Origin: Bacillota bacterium | Lineage (GTDB): Bacteria > Bacillota > UBA4882 > UBA8346 | Length of the DNA: 64,000 bases | Reading direction: 5' to 3' | Assembly (NCBI GenBank): GCA_023410535.1 | Contig: JAEYPR010000036.1 | Coordinates: 1 to 64,000 of the forward strand | Notes under the pieces: model-generated | The model's input: the letters and a program-made list of their open reading frames with translations, nothing else | Databases searched by the model: none | What the model was told of the DNA's origin: nothing | Shown here: positions 16,405-25,730 of the stretch, one piece after another | Layout: the number at the start of each line of letters is the position of its first letter | How positions within the stretch are numbered: position 1 is the stretch's first letter | Made by a program: the position numbers and the translations under genes

Positions 16405-17265
16405 TCAGTCCAAATCGATTTGATAATATTGATAAACCGTCACAACCTCAAACCCGCATGATCGATAAAGCGATAAGGCTTTCGCGTTTTGGACCGCCAC
16501 TTCGAGCAGCACCGGATGAATCTGCTCTTCCACACAACGCAACATCATCAGACCCAGCAGCTCACGCCCGAAGCCGCGGCCCCGGTATTCGGGGCGAATC
16601 CCAAATCCGAAAATATAACCCGCTGCCCGCTCCTGATCAATCCCGATTTTCCCAATGATTTTACCATCAAGTTCTCCGACATAGGTGGAGCCGTAATACC
16701 GCTCGGCCACCGCCGACGGCAACTCTGCCATGGCCGATCCAAAAGATACCGCATCCAGTTGTTGCAATACGTCAAAATCTTGCCGGTCAGCCTTGCGCAA
16801 CCGCAATCCGTGTTGGGGAAAGTCGGGAGCCGTGACGCCGGGAAAACACATCCGGTATTCCGAGACTGTATATCGACCCCCAACCGCTTGCGCAAAATGG
16901 GTTCCAGCCGCCGCAGCTTGCTCGGCAATGAGTAAAACGCGGGGGATCTTCCACGCTTTACACTCCGCCAGCGCCGCCGTATATAGTTTTCCGAAAATTC
17001 CCCGCCGCCGGTAGTCAGGATGAACCATGCCGGTCAATTCGATCTCGCGACCGGTTGGGTCGATGGCGTATAGTCCCAGAAACCCAACTAACTTTCCTGC
17101 GCGATACGTCAATAAATACAGGCTTTGCGACGCTTGCGGCTGAGCCAGCATATCCCAGTTCAATTTAGGCTGTAACGGCTCAACATGAACGCAGGCTTTT
17201 TCCAACGCCTCAATCTCCTGCAATTGTTCGGTTTTAAGTAAATTCAATTTTTGGATGTCGTCCAA
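16405..17265 (-). CDS. Tandem GNAT acetyltransferase
   Basis: 286 residues with two GNAT folds. The N-terminal one (about 10-140) has HPDYRRRGIFGKLY. The C-terminal one (about 150-286) has RPEYRGRGFGRELLG, the acetyl-CoA-binding Q/RxxGxG/A motif. Start is TTG 17265 with GGAGG 7 nt upstream. The substrate is unknown. It faces the same way as dam but is separated by about 70 nt. Confidence 0.8.
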   Translation of the reverse strand: MDDIQKLNLLKTEQLQEIEALEKACVHVEPLQPKLNWDMLAQPQASQSLYLLTYRAGKLVGFLGLYAIDPTGREIELTGMVHPDYRRRGIFGKLYTAALAECKAWKIPRVLLIAEQAAAAGTHFAQAVGGRYTVSEYRMCFPGVTAPDFPQHGLRLRKADRQDFDVLQQLDAVSFGSAMAELPSAVAERYYGSTYVGELDGKIIGKIGIDQERAAGYIFGFGIRPEYRGRGFGRELLGLMMLRCVEEQIHPVLLEVAVQNAKALSLYRSCGFEVVTVYQYYQIDLD

Positions 17266-17581
17266 TTTGCAACCTCCGGCTTTTTCGCTCGATTTAAGGA
17301 TGCCTGATTTTTATTACAACTTTGACAATTCCAAATAGTTATTTCTATAATATAGTTCCACAAATGCCAACCAATTCCTGCGCGATAGCCGTTCCGTCCG
17401 GATTGCTGAAAGCACTTCGGACGCCCCGACCTGAAGGTCAGGGCTAAGTTGAAAACGAGTCTCAACCCCGGCTTGAAGCCGGGCTGGGTCGTGCTTCGAA
17501 CTATCCAGAAAATAGCCGTTGATGTTTCGTTGGAACTCCGGAGCCTGGATCTTAGTTTTTTAGTTTTTACAAATAACAGAT
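17266..17581. other. Gene-free stretch
   Basis: No credible frame. Two short hairpins near 17415-17435 (CGACCT/AGGTC) and 17464-17486 (CCCCGGC/GCCGGG) resemble short intergenic palindromes. I see no promoter or known RNA. Confidence 0.4.
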
Positions 17582-17665
17582 CATGGCGCCCCCTCTCTAC
17601 GCGGTCGGAGAGCGGGGGAAGTAACCATTGCCTTCTGGCACCGTATCGCCTCAGGGGGGTGAGTC
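17582..17665. repeat. Dispersed hairpin repeat, copy 2
   Basis: It shares the start CATGGCGCCCCCTCT, an inner C-rich/G-rich hairpin and the end CGCCTCAGGGGGGTGAGTC with 1801-1891. The middles differ. Confidence 0.6.
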
Positions 17666-17756
17666 ACGCCTCTTTTTCACCCTTTCGCTTGCCCCAGCAA
17701 GTTTACTGATTCACCAAACCGACTTGCCGGAACTCCGAGCCGCTTCCAAAAAATAA

Positions 17757-17781
17757 GAGAGCGCCCCGCCGGGGCGCTCTC
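17757..17781 (-). terminator. Terminator of the exonuclease gene
   Basis: GAGAGCGCCCCG/CGGGGCGCTCTC stem, with a T-rich tail (TTATTTTTT) on the minus strand. Confidence 0.85.
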
Positions 17782-17820
17782 GAAAAAGATCGCGGTTTTT
17801 CGTTAGGTATTTTAAAAATT

Positions 17821-18432
17821 TCACCCGCTTGCCTGTTGCTCCAAGTTGTTCGGAGCCCGCTCCAGCAATTCGGCAAAATAGGTCTTCCCTTGATAAGTTT
17901 TGGCCAATAATTTAATGGCGCCACGGACATCGTCGCCGGCCCGGTGGGCTTTTTCCACCGCGATATGATGCGCTTGCAATAAAAATTGCAATGACACCCG
18001 CGGGATTCCTTTGGCGCGCCAATTGATGCCCCGCATCGAGCAGAGCCAAGGTTTCTCAAGGCTTTCCGGGAACAACTGCGTCACAAATCCCCGATCAAAA
18101 CTGGCGTTATGCGCCACAAGAAACTCCGCTTGACGGAGCATTTCGCGGACCCGGGGTCCATCCAACGCTTGTCCGGCAACATCTTTGGTGCGAATGCCGT
18201 GGACCAAAAAAGCGCTCCGGGTGATCGGATGTTTCGGTTCCCGCAACCCCACATACTCGTCGACAATACATTTGATCTCGCCCGTCTCCCGGTGAAACGC
18301 AAATAAATAAAGGGCGAGTTCGATAATCTCATCTTCCGCCGGATTCAGGCCGGTTGTTTCAACATCGATATATCCGGCAATCCCATGCAGCGAGGCAAAG
18401 CGGCCATCATTGTTTGTATGTATTTCCACCAT
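17821..18432 (-). CDS. DEDDh 3'-5' exonuclease (DNA polymerase III epsilon-like)
   Basis: 203 residues with the three exonuclease motifs intact: DVETTG (23-28) with Asp23 and Glu25, HNASFDRGF near 110, and HRAGDDV near 165. Family members trim DNA or RNA 3' ends or proofread. This stand-alone form is typical of Bacillota. Start ATG 18432 has GGGGG upstream. It is monocistronic, ended by the terminator at 17757. Confidence 0.88.
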   Translation of the reverse strand: MVEIHTNNDGRFASLHGIAGYIDVETTGLNPAEDEIIELALYLFAFHRETGEIKCIVDEYVGLREPKHPITRSAFLVHGIRTKDVAGQALDGPRVREMLRQAEFLVAHNASFDRGFVTQLFPESLEKPWLCSMRGINWRAKGIPRVSLQFLLQAHHIAVEKAHRAGDDVRGAIKLLAKTYQGKTYFAELLERAPNNLEQQASG

Positions 18433-18660
18433 TCGCTAACCCCCGTAGTCTTTGAAAGCAGGTAAAATTATGTGTTTGTAAGTACTAATTCCACATTGAC
18501 CATTGGAGTTCCTACAGCTTTAGCCGATAACTTTTTCGGAAATGTTTCTCTGTGGATTTACCTCACGATTATCCGCAACGTAACGGGTTGGAATGTCCGA
18601 ACCGGCTATGCCAACTAGGCCATTCAATCACTGTTGGCTCATTACGCTGTTTAATGTAAA

Positions 18661-18683
18661 AAACGCGTCCCGAAGGACGCGTT
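18661..18683 (-). terminator. Terminator of the amino acid ABC operon
   Basis: AAACGCGTCC-cgaa-GGACGCGTTT palindrome, with a T run past it on the minus strand. Confidence 0.85.
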
Positions 18684-18704
18684 TCATTTTCGTTCCCGTT
18701 CCTG

Positions 18705-19373
18705 TTAATGTCCCTGATGTACCATCCGGCGTTGTTGGCCGCGGGCGAGCACCGACAACGTGTAATTTAACACGAAATAGGTAAGGGCAATCATACTAAA
18801 GAGCAGGAACACCTGGGTACTGGTCCCGTAGCGTCCCATCAGGATCATTCCTCTACCGGTCAACTCTTCGATTCCCACTGCCCAAACGAACGAAGTGTCT
18901 TTGACCACGGTGATAAACTGGGAGACCAACGGCGGAATCATGTTGCGCATCGCTTGAGGCAAAATGATATGCATCAAGGTCATGGGATAACTAAACCCTT
19001 GCGAACGCGCAGCTTCCCATTGGCCTTTGCCGATGGAGTTTAAGCCGCCGCGGATAATCTCGGCAATGGCCGCCGAGGTAACAATGGTCATTGCGGTGAT
19101 CCCGGCCTCAATCGGATGCAACGGGGTTAAAAAACGGATCGCATAGATAAACAAAAGGTTGGGAATATTCCGGACGATTTCAACATAAATCCCGGCGATG
19201 GGTCCAAAAACCTTATGTTTGGAATAGCGGCCCACCCCTAGGGTAATTCCGATAAAAAAACTAAAGAGGATGGAACAAAAGGCAATGATTAGGGTAACCC
19301 ATAAACCTTGCCCCAGAAAAGTAAAGTTTTCAATCTTCCACAATTCTTTGGCAAGTGCTGCAAATTCTTTCAT
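18705..19373 (-). CDS. Amino acid ABC transporter permease (GlnP type)
   Basis: A 222-residue His/Glu/Gln/Arg-class permease with about five membrane segments. The EAA-like loop is WEAARSQGFSYPMTLMHIIL. It overlaps the preceding permease gene by 4 nt (ATGA), so the two are translationally coupled. It is the last gene of the four-gene operon running from 21611 down to 18705. Confidence 0.92.
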   Translation of the reverse strand: MKEFAALAKELWKIENFTFLGQGLWVTLIIAFCSILFSFFIGITLGVGRYSKHKVFGPIAGIYVEIVRNIPNLLFIYAIRFLTPLHPIEAGITAMTIVTSAAIAEIIRGGLNSIGKGQWEAARSQGFSYPMTLMHIILPQAMRNMIPPLVSQFITVVKDTSFVWAVGIEELTGRGMILMGRYGTSTQVFLLFSMIALTYFVLNYTLSVLARGQQRRMVHQGH

Positions 19374-20041
19374 GCTGTCACCTCCGCCTTACGTTCCAAC
19401 TGCTGAGCCAACCGGGCTAACGGTAAACAGAGCGCCAGATAAAGCAGACCGGTCACCACGTAAGTCGGGCCGTAATAGAGGTTATTGCTTGACCAGGAGT
19501 CGGCATGATACATTAACTCGCCGCCGGCGACCATCGCCATCACCGAAGTATTTTTGATCAAATAAACGGCTTGATTGGTCAATGGCGGAAAAACAACTTT
19601 CTTGGCTTGGGGCAATACAATGTAGCGCATTGCGTCCCAATACGTGAACCCTTGGGAATACGCCGCTTCCCGCTGCCCTTTGGGGACCGCCTGGATGCCG
19701 GCCCGGATCACCTCGGCAATATAAGCGCCGTGATAACCGCCAACTCCCAATACGCCAACCGTCAAAACCGGTAAAGTGATGCCGATATGCGGCAAAGCGT
19801 GATAGAGAAAGAAAACTTGGATAACCAACGGAGTATTTTGAATAAACTCCACATAACACCGGGAGACAATCCTGGCCCATTTCCAGTGGGATGACGCCAA
19901 TACACCGAAGAGAATGCCCAAGATTAAAGCAAGGGTCAGCGCTAGTACGGATACTAGCGCTGTTACCCCTAACCCTTCGATAAAGACGTACCAGTCTTTA
20001 AATAAAGCTTCCCACTTAAACCAGGCGAAAGGACTAACCAT
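19370..20041 (-). CDS. Amino acid ABC transporter permease (GlnM type)
   Basis: A 223-residue second permease of the same importer, with the loop REAAYSQGFTYWDAMRYIVL. It starts 2 nt after the binding-protein stop and overlaps the next permease. Two unequal permeases are normal for glutamate/glutamine or aspartate systems. Confidence 0.92.
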   Translation of the reverse strand: MVSPFAWFKWEALFKDWYVFIEGLGVTALVSVLALTLALILGILFGVLASSHWKWARIVSRCYVEFIQNTPLVIQVFFLYHALPHIGITLPVLTVGVLGVGGYHGAYIAEVIRAGIQAVPKGQREAAYSQGFTYWDAMRYIVLPQAKKVVFPPLTNQAVYLIKNTSVMAMVAGGELMYHADSWSSNNLYYGPTYVVTGLLYLALCLPLARLAQQLERKAEVTA

Positions 20042-20043
20042 TA

Positions 20044-20835
20044 TTACTTAAGGCCCCATTTCTTAATCAGTTTATCAAGTTGGCCGGATTTTTTCAGTTC
20101 ATTGATAGTGTCATTGATCAAAGTTGCCAAACCTACGTTGTCTTTCCGAGAAGCAATACCATAATTTTGCGGGCTGAAACGATCCGGTAAAATAACAGCG
20201 GTTTTGTCGACGTATCCACCAAGGATCGAAGCGTCAACCGAGAAGCAGTCAACCCGGCCGGAATCCAACGCCGCTTTGATCTCGGGATAGGTGGCGAACT
20301 CTAAAAATTCAACTTTAATACCGAGCTTGTCAGCTTCGACTTGAATCGCCGCTTTGGAAGTCGCGCTTTGAGCAACGCCGATTCGTTTGCCGTTCAGGTC
20401 TTTTAACGATTTAAACTTGGCGGCTTTCTTAACCAATAAACCAACGCCGTCGACAAAATACGGATCGGAGAAGTTATAGCTCTTTTTCCGTTCGTCGGTG
20501 ATGGTGAAAGTGGCGGCAACGATATCGATTTCGCCATTGTCAAGCAACGGGCCGCGGGTTTTCGCGGTAACACCGGTTAATTCAAGTTTGGCTTTTTTGC
20601 CCAGGATTTTTTTGGCGATGATGTCGGCCAGATCGACTTCAAAACCGGTAACTTTGCCGGTTTTCGGGTCTCTGTATCCGAAATTCGGCACGTCTACCTT
20701 GACGCCAACTTTGAAGACGCCGCGGTCTTTGATCGCTTTGATATCAGGAGTATCCTGAGTCGCAGCGCCAACCGGCAGCAACAGGCTGCCAAACAAAACA
20801 AGCGTTCCCAATCCAATGATCCATTTTTTCAACAT
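20044..20835 (-). CDS. Polar amino acid-binding protein (family 3)
   Basis: 263 residues from ATG 20835 (AGGGGG 8 nt upstream). It has a signal peptide of about 25 residues (LKKWIIGLGTLVLFGSLLLP, then GAA cleavage) and a family 3 binding core with VGVKVDVPNFGYRD and GFEVDLADIIAKK. No lipobox Cys is seen. Glutamate, aspartate or glutamine is the likely ligand from the family and operon, but not certain. Confidence 0.88.
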   Translation of the reverse strand: MLKKWIIGLGTLVLFGSLLLPVGAATQDTPDIKAIKDRGVFKVGVKVDVPNFGYRDPKTGKVTGFEVDLADIIAKKILGKKAKLELTGVTAKTRGPLLDNGEIDIVAATFTITDERKKSYNFSDPYFVDGVGLLVKKAAKFKSLKDLNGKRIGVAQSATSKAAIQVEADKLGIKVEFLEFATYPEIKAALDSGRVDCFSVDASILGGYVDKTAVILPDRFSPQNYGIASRKDNVGLATLINDTINELKKSGQLDKLIKKWGLK

Positions 20836-20885
20836 GTAAATACCCCCTTGACTCATTTTTATATGAATTTAATGAAACCCTTTGG

Positions 20886-21611
20886 TTAACGCAGGATCCG
20901 GCTTAAGAACTGCTTCGCCCGATCATGCTGAGGATTCATAAAGAAATGCTCCGGAGTTCCCTCCTCCAAAATGACTCCTTCGTCCATGAAGATGACCCGG
21001 TCAGCCACTTCTTTGGCAAATCCCATCTCATGAGTGACCACAATCATGGTGATCCCTTCATGCGCCAAATCAACCATTACATCCAGCACCTCTTGGATCA
21101 TCTCCGGATCCAATGCCGAAGTCGGTTCGTCAAATAACATAATCTTTGGATGCATATTCAACGCCCGGGCGATGGCCACCCGTTGTTGCTGGCCGCCGGA
21201 AAGCTGTGAAGGATAGGCGTGGGCTTTGGCTTTCATACCGACCCGTTCCAGGTATGCCATTCCGGACTCTTCCGCTTGCTCTTTGGAGATCTTTTGAATC
21301 AGCACCGGCGCCAGCGTTATATTTTCGATCACTGTCTTGTGCGGATAAAGATTGAATTGTTGAAAGACCATCCCAATGGATTGGCGCACGGTGTTCACCG
21401 CCGCTTTATGGGCGGTCACCTCAACGCCGTCAACCACTACCCGGCCGTGATTGGGCCGTTCCAAAAGATTAATGCAACGAATCAAAGTGCTTTTACCGGA
21501 ACCGCTCGGCCCGATTACGACAACCTTTTCACCGCTGGCTACATGGAGATCGACATCTTTCAATACATGAAGATGACCAAAGTGTTTGTGAACCCCTTCT
21601 AACCTAATCAA
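20886..21611 (-). CDS. glnQ: Amino acid ABC transporter ATP-binding protein (GlnQ type)
   Basis: 241 residues with Walker A GPSGSGKST (34-42), the Q loop in MVFQQFNLYPH, signature LSGGQQQR, Walker B IMLFDEPTSALDP, and the switch His in VVTHEMGFA. Start is TTG 21611, with GGAGG upstream at a long 11-nt spacing. It is first in the operon; binding protein and permeases follow. Confidence 0.92.
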   Translation of the reverse strand: MIRLEGVHKHFGHLHVLKDVDLHVASGEKVVVIGPSGSGKSTLIRCINLLERPNHGRVVVDGVEVTAHKAAVNTVRQSIGMVFQQFNLYPHKTVIENITLAPVLIQKISKEQAEESGMAYLERVGMKAKAHAYPSQLSGGQQQRVAIARALNMHPKIMLFDEPTSALDPEMIQEVLDVMVDLAHEGITMIVVTHEMGFAKEVADRVIFMDEGVILEEGTPEHFFMNPQHDRAKQFLSRILR

Positions 21612-21705
21612 TGCTTTTTTTACCTCCGTCCGAACCCGTAAGATCTATGTAAACTAAGACTGGGGTTTCGTCTGTAAAATCCGTTTAAATTTTGTTTATT
21701 CGATT

Positions 21706-21711
21706 ATTATA
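21706..21711 (-). promoter_or_regulatory. Extended -10 promoter of the glnQ operon
   Basis: On the minus strand TGATATAAT gives an extended -10 hexamer. There is no good -35 at 17 nt. It lies about 95 nt upstream of the glnQ start. The rest of 21712-21890 shows nothing clear. Confidence 0.5.
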
Positions 21712-21894
21712 TCACATATAAGTTACGTGGAAAGTTTTATTTTTCCTTCTGAATGCTGTTTATTTTTTCATGAAAAATGCATGAATACAAAATACAATAT
21801 TGAAACAATCCAGTTCCAGACCACATAACAATTCAATCTACGGCCCGGATTGCCGATTCCGTTCTGTTCCGGAACCCTCAACCAACCCAAATAA

Positions 21895-21917
21895 AAATCC
21901 AGCCGCAGCCGGATTTT
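21895..21917. terminator. Terminator downstream of pepD
   Basis: AAATCC/GGATTT stem with GC-rich inner pairs and T runs on either side. Confidence 0.7.
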
Positions 21918-21972
21918 TTAAAACGCCTAAAGTTCGTATCAAAACGGTATCCCAGCGAACCTACTTCACTCG

Positions 21973-23493
21973 CTAGACCGCGTAACTTTTCAGGATATCC
22001 ATTACGCACCGGTAAAATTGCTGGACCGACCGGATCTCCACCCGTTCGCGACTGCTGTGGAGATCAACCAGGTTGGGTCCGATGGCGACACATTCCATCG
22101 GGGTTTGGTCATTGCGATACTTCTCCACCAACCAACCGCACTCGAGTCCCGCATGAATCACGATGGTGCGGGCCTTGCCCTGATTATAACGGTCGTAAAC
22201 CGTTTTGGCCCGTTGCAGCAATGGGGAACCGGGGTTCGGGCTCCAACTCGGATAAAACTCGATATATTTGATGACCGCTCCAACCTGTTCGGCGAGGGGT
22301 TCGTGAATCCGTTTCATCCAATCCAAACCGTCCGCGGCCGAACTCCGGTGCATGCAATGGATGAAAGCCTGCCCGTCTTGAATCCCGATCGAAGCCAAAT
22401 TGCTGGAAGTTTCAATCAACTCGGGTTGACTCGGCACCATCTTCAGTACGCCGTGCGGTACTTGCGTCAGGATTGCCAGGATCCGGCCGGTTCCCTGATC
22501 ATCGATCATTTGCGCCGGCAGTTCGGTTTCGTCCCATTCAATTTGAAGATCCGGATCGGCTTTTTGGTAAGCCTTTTTAAAGTCGGCGCTCAGCGCCGCG
22601 ACCAAACGCTCCCATTCCGCCGCTTCGTCGCGACGAACGATCACCGTGGCGTTGGCATTGGCCGGGATGACGTTGTTCTGAACCAACCGCCCCCCCGCGA
22701 ACGTCGCCAGGTTCAAGCGCAATCCATCCGCTTTGCCCCGTTGCAGGATTTGGGCGATCAGTTGAATCGCGTTGGCGCCGCCATCGGCAATCGCCACTCC
22801 GGAATGTCCGCCTTTTAACCCGCCGACCTTCAGCGCAACACATTTGGTTCCTGCCGCGACCGGGACTTGCCGGACCGGAGCGATGAACTCGGTGGTTAAT
22901 CCGCCAGCGCAACCATAGATAATCGCATCGACTTCAATCTCATCCACATTAATCATGGTCCTGCCCTTCAGCAGCCCCGGATCAAAGTCCCGGGCCCCTT
23001 CCAAGCCGACCTCCTCTTGAACCGTCAATAAAACTTCGATAGGACCCAAAGCGGTTTGGTTATCCTCCAGAATCGCCAAAGCCACCGCGATTCCAATGCC
23101 GTTATCTGCTCCCAACGTGGTCCCGGCGTCGCCGTAATCACCGGCTTTGACCCAACCGTCGCCCGGCAATCCGTCCGCGCCGCAATAAAGCAACTTTAAA
23201 GGGAAGATCCGGTCATCGGGCACGCAGACCATGTCCATGTGGGCCTGTAAAACCAGCGTCGGTTTATCTTCCAAACCCGGCGCGGCTTTTTTATATAAAA
23301 CGATATTCCGCTCACCCGGCCGGTCGCCCGGGGCGTCGGGGCGGTAATAACAGTCCAGCCCCTGTATTTTGGCGAACTCCCCGATATACTTCCGCACCGC
23401 GTCCTCATTCCGCGAACCATGCGGCAACTTGGTTATCTCCTCAAAATGATACCAAACCCGTTCCGGCTCAAGGCCATTAAAAAATCTGGACAT
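21973..23493 (-). CDS. pepD: Beta-Ala-His dipeptidase / aminoacyl-histidine dipeptidase (M20C)
   Basis: A 506-residue cytosolic metallopeptidase that cleaves dipeptides such as Xaa-His. Metal-site motifs: QAHMDMVC near 83-90, LGADNGIG near 128-135, and VQEEVGLEGA with the catalytic Glu pair near 156-165. Length matches PepD (about 485-510). Start ATG 23493 has AGAGGTG upstream. Its upstream region carries the first DnaA-box array, about 160 nt away. Confidence 0.92.
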   Translation of the reverse strand: MSRFFNGLEPERVWYHFEEITKLPHGSRNEDAVRKYIGEFAKIQGLDCYYRPDAPGDRPGERNIVLYKKAAPGLEDKPTLVLQAHMDMVCVPDDRIFPLKLLYCGADGLPGDGWVKAGDYGDAGTTLGADNGIGIAVALAILEDNQTALGPIEVLLTVQEEVGLEGARDFDPGLLKGRTMINVDEIEVDAIIYGCAGGLTTEFIAPVRQVPVAAGTKCVALKVGGLKGGHSGVAIADGGANAIQLIAQILQRGKADGLRLNLATFAGGRLVQNNVIPANANATVIVRRDEAAEWERLVAALSADFKKAYQKADPDLQIEWDETELPAQMIDDQGTGRILAILTQVPHGVLKMVPSQPELIETSSNLASIGIQDGQAFIHCMHRSSAADGLDWMKRIHEPLAEQVGAVIKYIEFYPSWSPNPGSPLLQRAKTVYDRYNQGKARTIVIHAGLECGWLVEKYRNDQTPMECVAIGPNLVDLHSSRERVEIRSVQQFYRCVMDILKSYAV

Positions 23494-23651
23494 CCTGACA
23501 CCTCTTTACGATTCTCTTACGACTTCTTTCTTAGTTTAACTCATTCCCCCTAAAAAATATAGTTGATTGTTCGAGATTGTTAACCGCTTGTTTCAAGCCG
23601 CCTAATCCCCTGATCTGTGGCGAGACGGCGCGGGAAGCGGAATGCAAAAAG

Positions 23652-23765
23652 TTATCCACAACCCGGCGTCGTTTATCCACAGAAATAGAATAGTTATTCA
23701 CAAAAATAGATCGGTTATTAACAAAATGAGCTTGTTCTGTGAATAACGTAGCTAAGTTATTCACT
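23652..23765. other. Phased DnaA-box array 1
   Basis: Direct boxes start at 23652 (TTATCCACA), 23673 (TTATCCACA), 23694 (TTATTCACA), 23715 (TTATTAACA) and 23757 (TTATTCACT). Spacings are 21, 21, 21 and 42 bp. One inverted TGTGAATAA sits at 23738-23746. Two boxes are perfect consensus. The 97-codon frame covering it (23531-23824) only translates the boxes into repeated VNN/VDK motifs and is not taken as a gene. No dnaA gene is nearby. Confidence 0.85.
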
Positions 23766-23880
23766 AAACCAAATACCCTAGATACAACTTTAGCCGAGGT
23801 TTTACGCTTCAGCCTCACTTTCACTTAATTGAGGCCGAGAGGTGCTTGACGGATTGGATGAACTTCCAGAAATACATTCG

Positions 23881-23997
23881 CGTCGTCAAAATGGGAAAAG
23901 TGCAAGGAACGACCAAGCGAGGACCGCAGATAATACTCGCTGTATATTGAGGACCGGAGCGACCGAGTGACGCAGCAATTTACCCATTTTCACGACG
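23881..23997. repeat. Intergenic inverted repeat element
   Basis: CGTCGTCAAAATGGG (23881-23895) pairs with CCCATTTTCACGACG (23983-23997), 14 of 15 positions. Outer GGATTGG/CCAATCC halves lie near 23851 and 24003. The interior has two related GAGGACCG blocks (about 23920 and 23950). It resembles a REP/MITE-like or small RNA element. No protein is encoded. Confidence 0.5.
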
Positions 23998-24054
23998 CCT
24001 CAGCCAATCCGGCAAAACCTTTTCATCCTCATTTCATTCTACCCTACCCTCTCC

Positions 24055-24077
24055 AAAAAGAAAGAGCCTCACGGCTC
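24055..24077 (-). terminator. Terminator of pgi
   Basis: GAGCC-gtga-GGCTC, then TTTCTTTTT on the minus strand. Confidence 0.8.
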
Positions 24078-24117
24078 TCCTTATTTTCTCATCCATCCTC
24101 AAACCTTAATTCTCAAA

Positions 24118-25467
24118 TTACAGCCTGGCCTCAAGCTTCGCTTTTTCATCCTCATATCCGGGTTTCCCAAGCAAGGCAAACATATTCTTCTTGTAGGCCT
24201 CCACCCCGGGCTGATCGAAGGGATTGACCGCGTTGAGATACCCGCTGATCCCGCAGGCCTTCTCAAAGAAATATACCAAATTCCCGAACCAATACGGTTT
24301 GATCTCCGGAACCCGGATCACCAGATTCGGCACGCCACCGTCATTATGAGCCAGCAGCGTTCCTTCAAAGGCTTTTTCATTGACATACTCCATGGTCTGG
24401 CCGGAGAGAAAGTTCAACCCGTCGATATTGTCGGGGTCGTTGGGAATCGCTAAGGAATGACGGGGTTTCTCCACCCACAGCACTGTCTCGAACAGATCGC
24501 GCCGGCCTTCCTGAACATACTGGCCCATCGAGTGCAAGTCGGTTGAGAAATCGACCGCCGCCGGAAAAATTCCCCGTTGGTCCTTGCCTTCGCTCTCGCC
24601 GTACAACTGCTTCCACCATTCGGCAAAATAATGAAGTCCCGGCTCATAATTGACCAAGATCTCAATCAGTTTCCCTTTCCGATAGAGCACGTTCCGGGCG
24701 GCAGCGTAGCGATAGGCCGGGTTTTCATCCAGACTGGCCACGCCATACTCACGGCAACCGTCGGCGGCTCCCTCCATCATTTCTTGAATATCCACGCCGC
24801 TGGCGGCGATCGGCAACAATCCCACCGGAGTCAAAACCGAATAACGGCCGCCAACATCGTCGGGAATCACAAATTGCGGATACCCTTCGGTATCGGCCAA
24901 TTTTTTCAACGCCCCTTTCGCCCGGTCGGTGGTGGCGTAAATCCGTTCGCGGGCTCCGGCCGGTCCATACTTCTTCACCAACAATTCTTTGATCAGGCGA
25001 AACGCCACGGCCGGTTCGGTGGTGGTCCCCGATTTGGAGATCACATTGACGGCAAAATCCCGTTCGGCCAGGAGCTCTAGCAACTCTGCCGTATAGGTCG
25101 GGCTAATGGTATGGCCCAAATAAAAGATTTGCGGCGCTTTGCGGTGTTCCGGACATAATTGGTTGAAAAATGAATGATTCAGCATCTCAATAGCGGCTCG
25201 CGCCCCCAAATAGGAACCGCCGATTCCGATCACCACCAACACTTCCGTCGTGTCGCGGATCTTTTTGGCCGCTTGCAAAATCGCGGTAAATTCCGCGCGA
25301 TCGTATTCTTTCGGTAAGTTAACCCAGCCTAAAAAGTCATTCCCGGCGCCGGTCCCCTCATGCAGCATCTGGTGGGCTAAGCGGATCTGTCCGGAGAGAT
25401 TGGTCAATTCGTGCGCTTGGACCAAGGGTTGCGTTTTGGAAAGATCAAGGGCGATTGCGTGAGACAT
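24118..25467 (-). CDS. pgi: Glucose-6-phosphate isomerase
   Basis: A 449-residue enzyme interconverting glucose-6-phosphate and fructose-6-phosphate. It has SKSGTTTEP (phosphate site), VVIGIGGSYLGARA, and the C-terminal VEAYKKNMFALLG with a family-conserved Lys. Length suits the short Gram-positive form. Start ATG 25467 has GGAGG at 5 nt. It supplies the route for fructose-6-phosphate made by the amino-sugar operon. Monocistronic. Confidence 0.96.
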   Translation of the reverse strand: MSHAIALDLSKTQPLVQAHELTNLSGQIRLAHQMLHEGTGAGNDFLGWVNLPKEYDRAEFTAILQAAKKIRDTTEVLVVIGIGGSYLGARAAIEMLNHSFFNQLCPEHRKAPQIFYLGHTISPTYTAELLELLAERDFAVNVISKSGTTTEPAVAFRLIKELLVKKYGPAGARERIYATTDRAKGALKKLADTEGYPQFVIPDDVGGRYSVLTPVGLLPIAASGVDIQEMMEGAADGCREYGVASLDENPAYRYAAARNVLYRKGKLIEILVNYEPGLHYFAEWWKQLYGESEGKDQRGIFPAAVDFSTDLHSMGQYVQEGRRDLFETVLWVEKPRHSLAIPNDPDNIDGLNFLSGQTMEYVNEKAFEGTLLAHNDGGVPNLVIRVPEIKPYWFGNLVYFFEKACGISGYLNAVNPFDQPGVEAYKKNMFALLGKPGYEDEKAKLEARL

Positions 25468-25662
25468 GATGTCCTCCTCTTTACTGGTTTCACTTTTATA
25501 TAAATGTCATATGTCGCGTGAAGCAATCCCAATTTATTCTGTTTCATTCTGCATTCGGGGGTATATTCCTGCCGCTTTAGCCACAGCTTTCCACTTTCTG
25601 CCGTTCGCTATTCCCAAACGTAGCAGGTCGGATACCTATGAATTTTTTTCATAGAAATTTAT

Positions 25663-25691
25663 TTAACATTGCAATTATGTTATGATACAAT
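25663..25691 (+). promoter_or_regulatory. Promoter of the yitT-like gene
   Basis: TTAACA (25663-25668), 17-nt spacer, TACAAT (25686-25691), about 40 nt before the ATG. Confidence 0.55.
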
Positions 25692-25730
25692 AAGAATATA
25701 ATCGTATGAAAAGGAAAGGAGCATGCATTA

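Noticed and set aside
23531..23824. A 97-codon minus-strand frame over DnaA array 1
   Set aside because: Its repeated VNN and VDK motifs are translations of the boxes. There is no ribosome-binding site or family.
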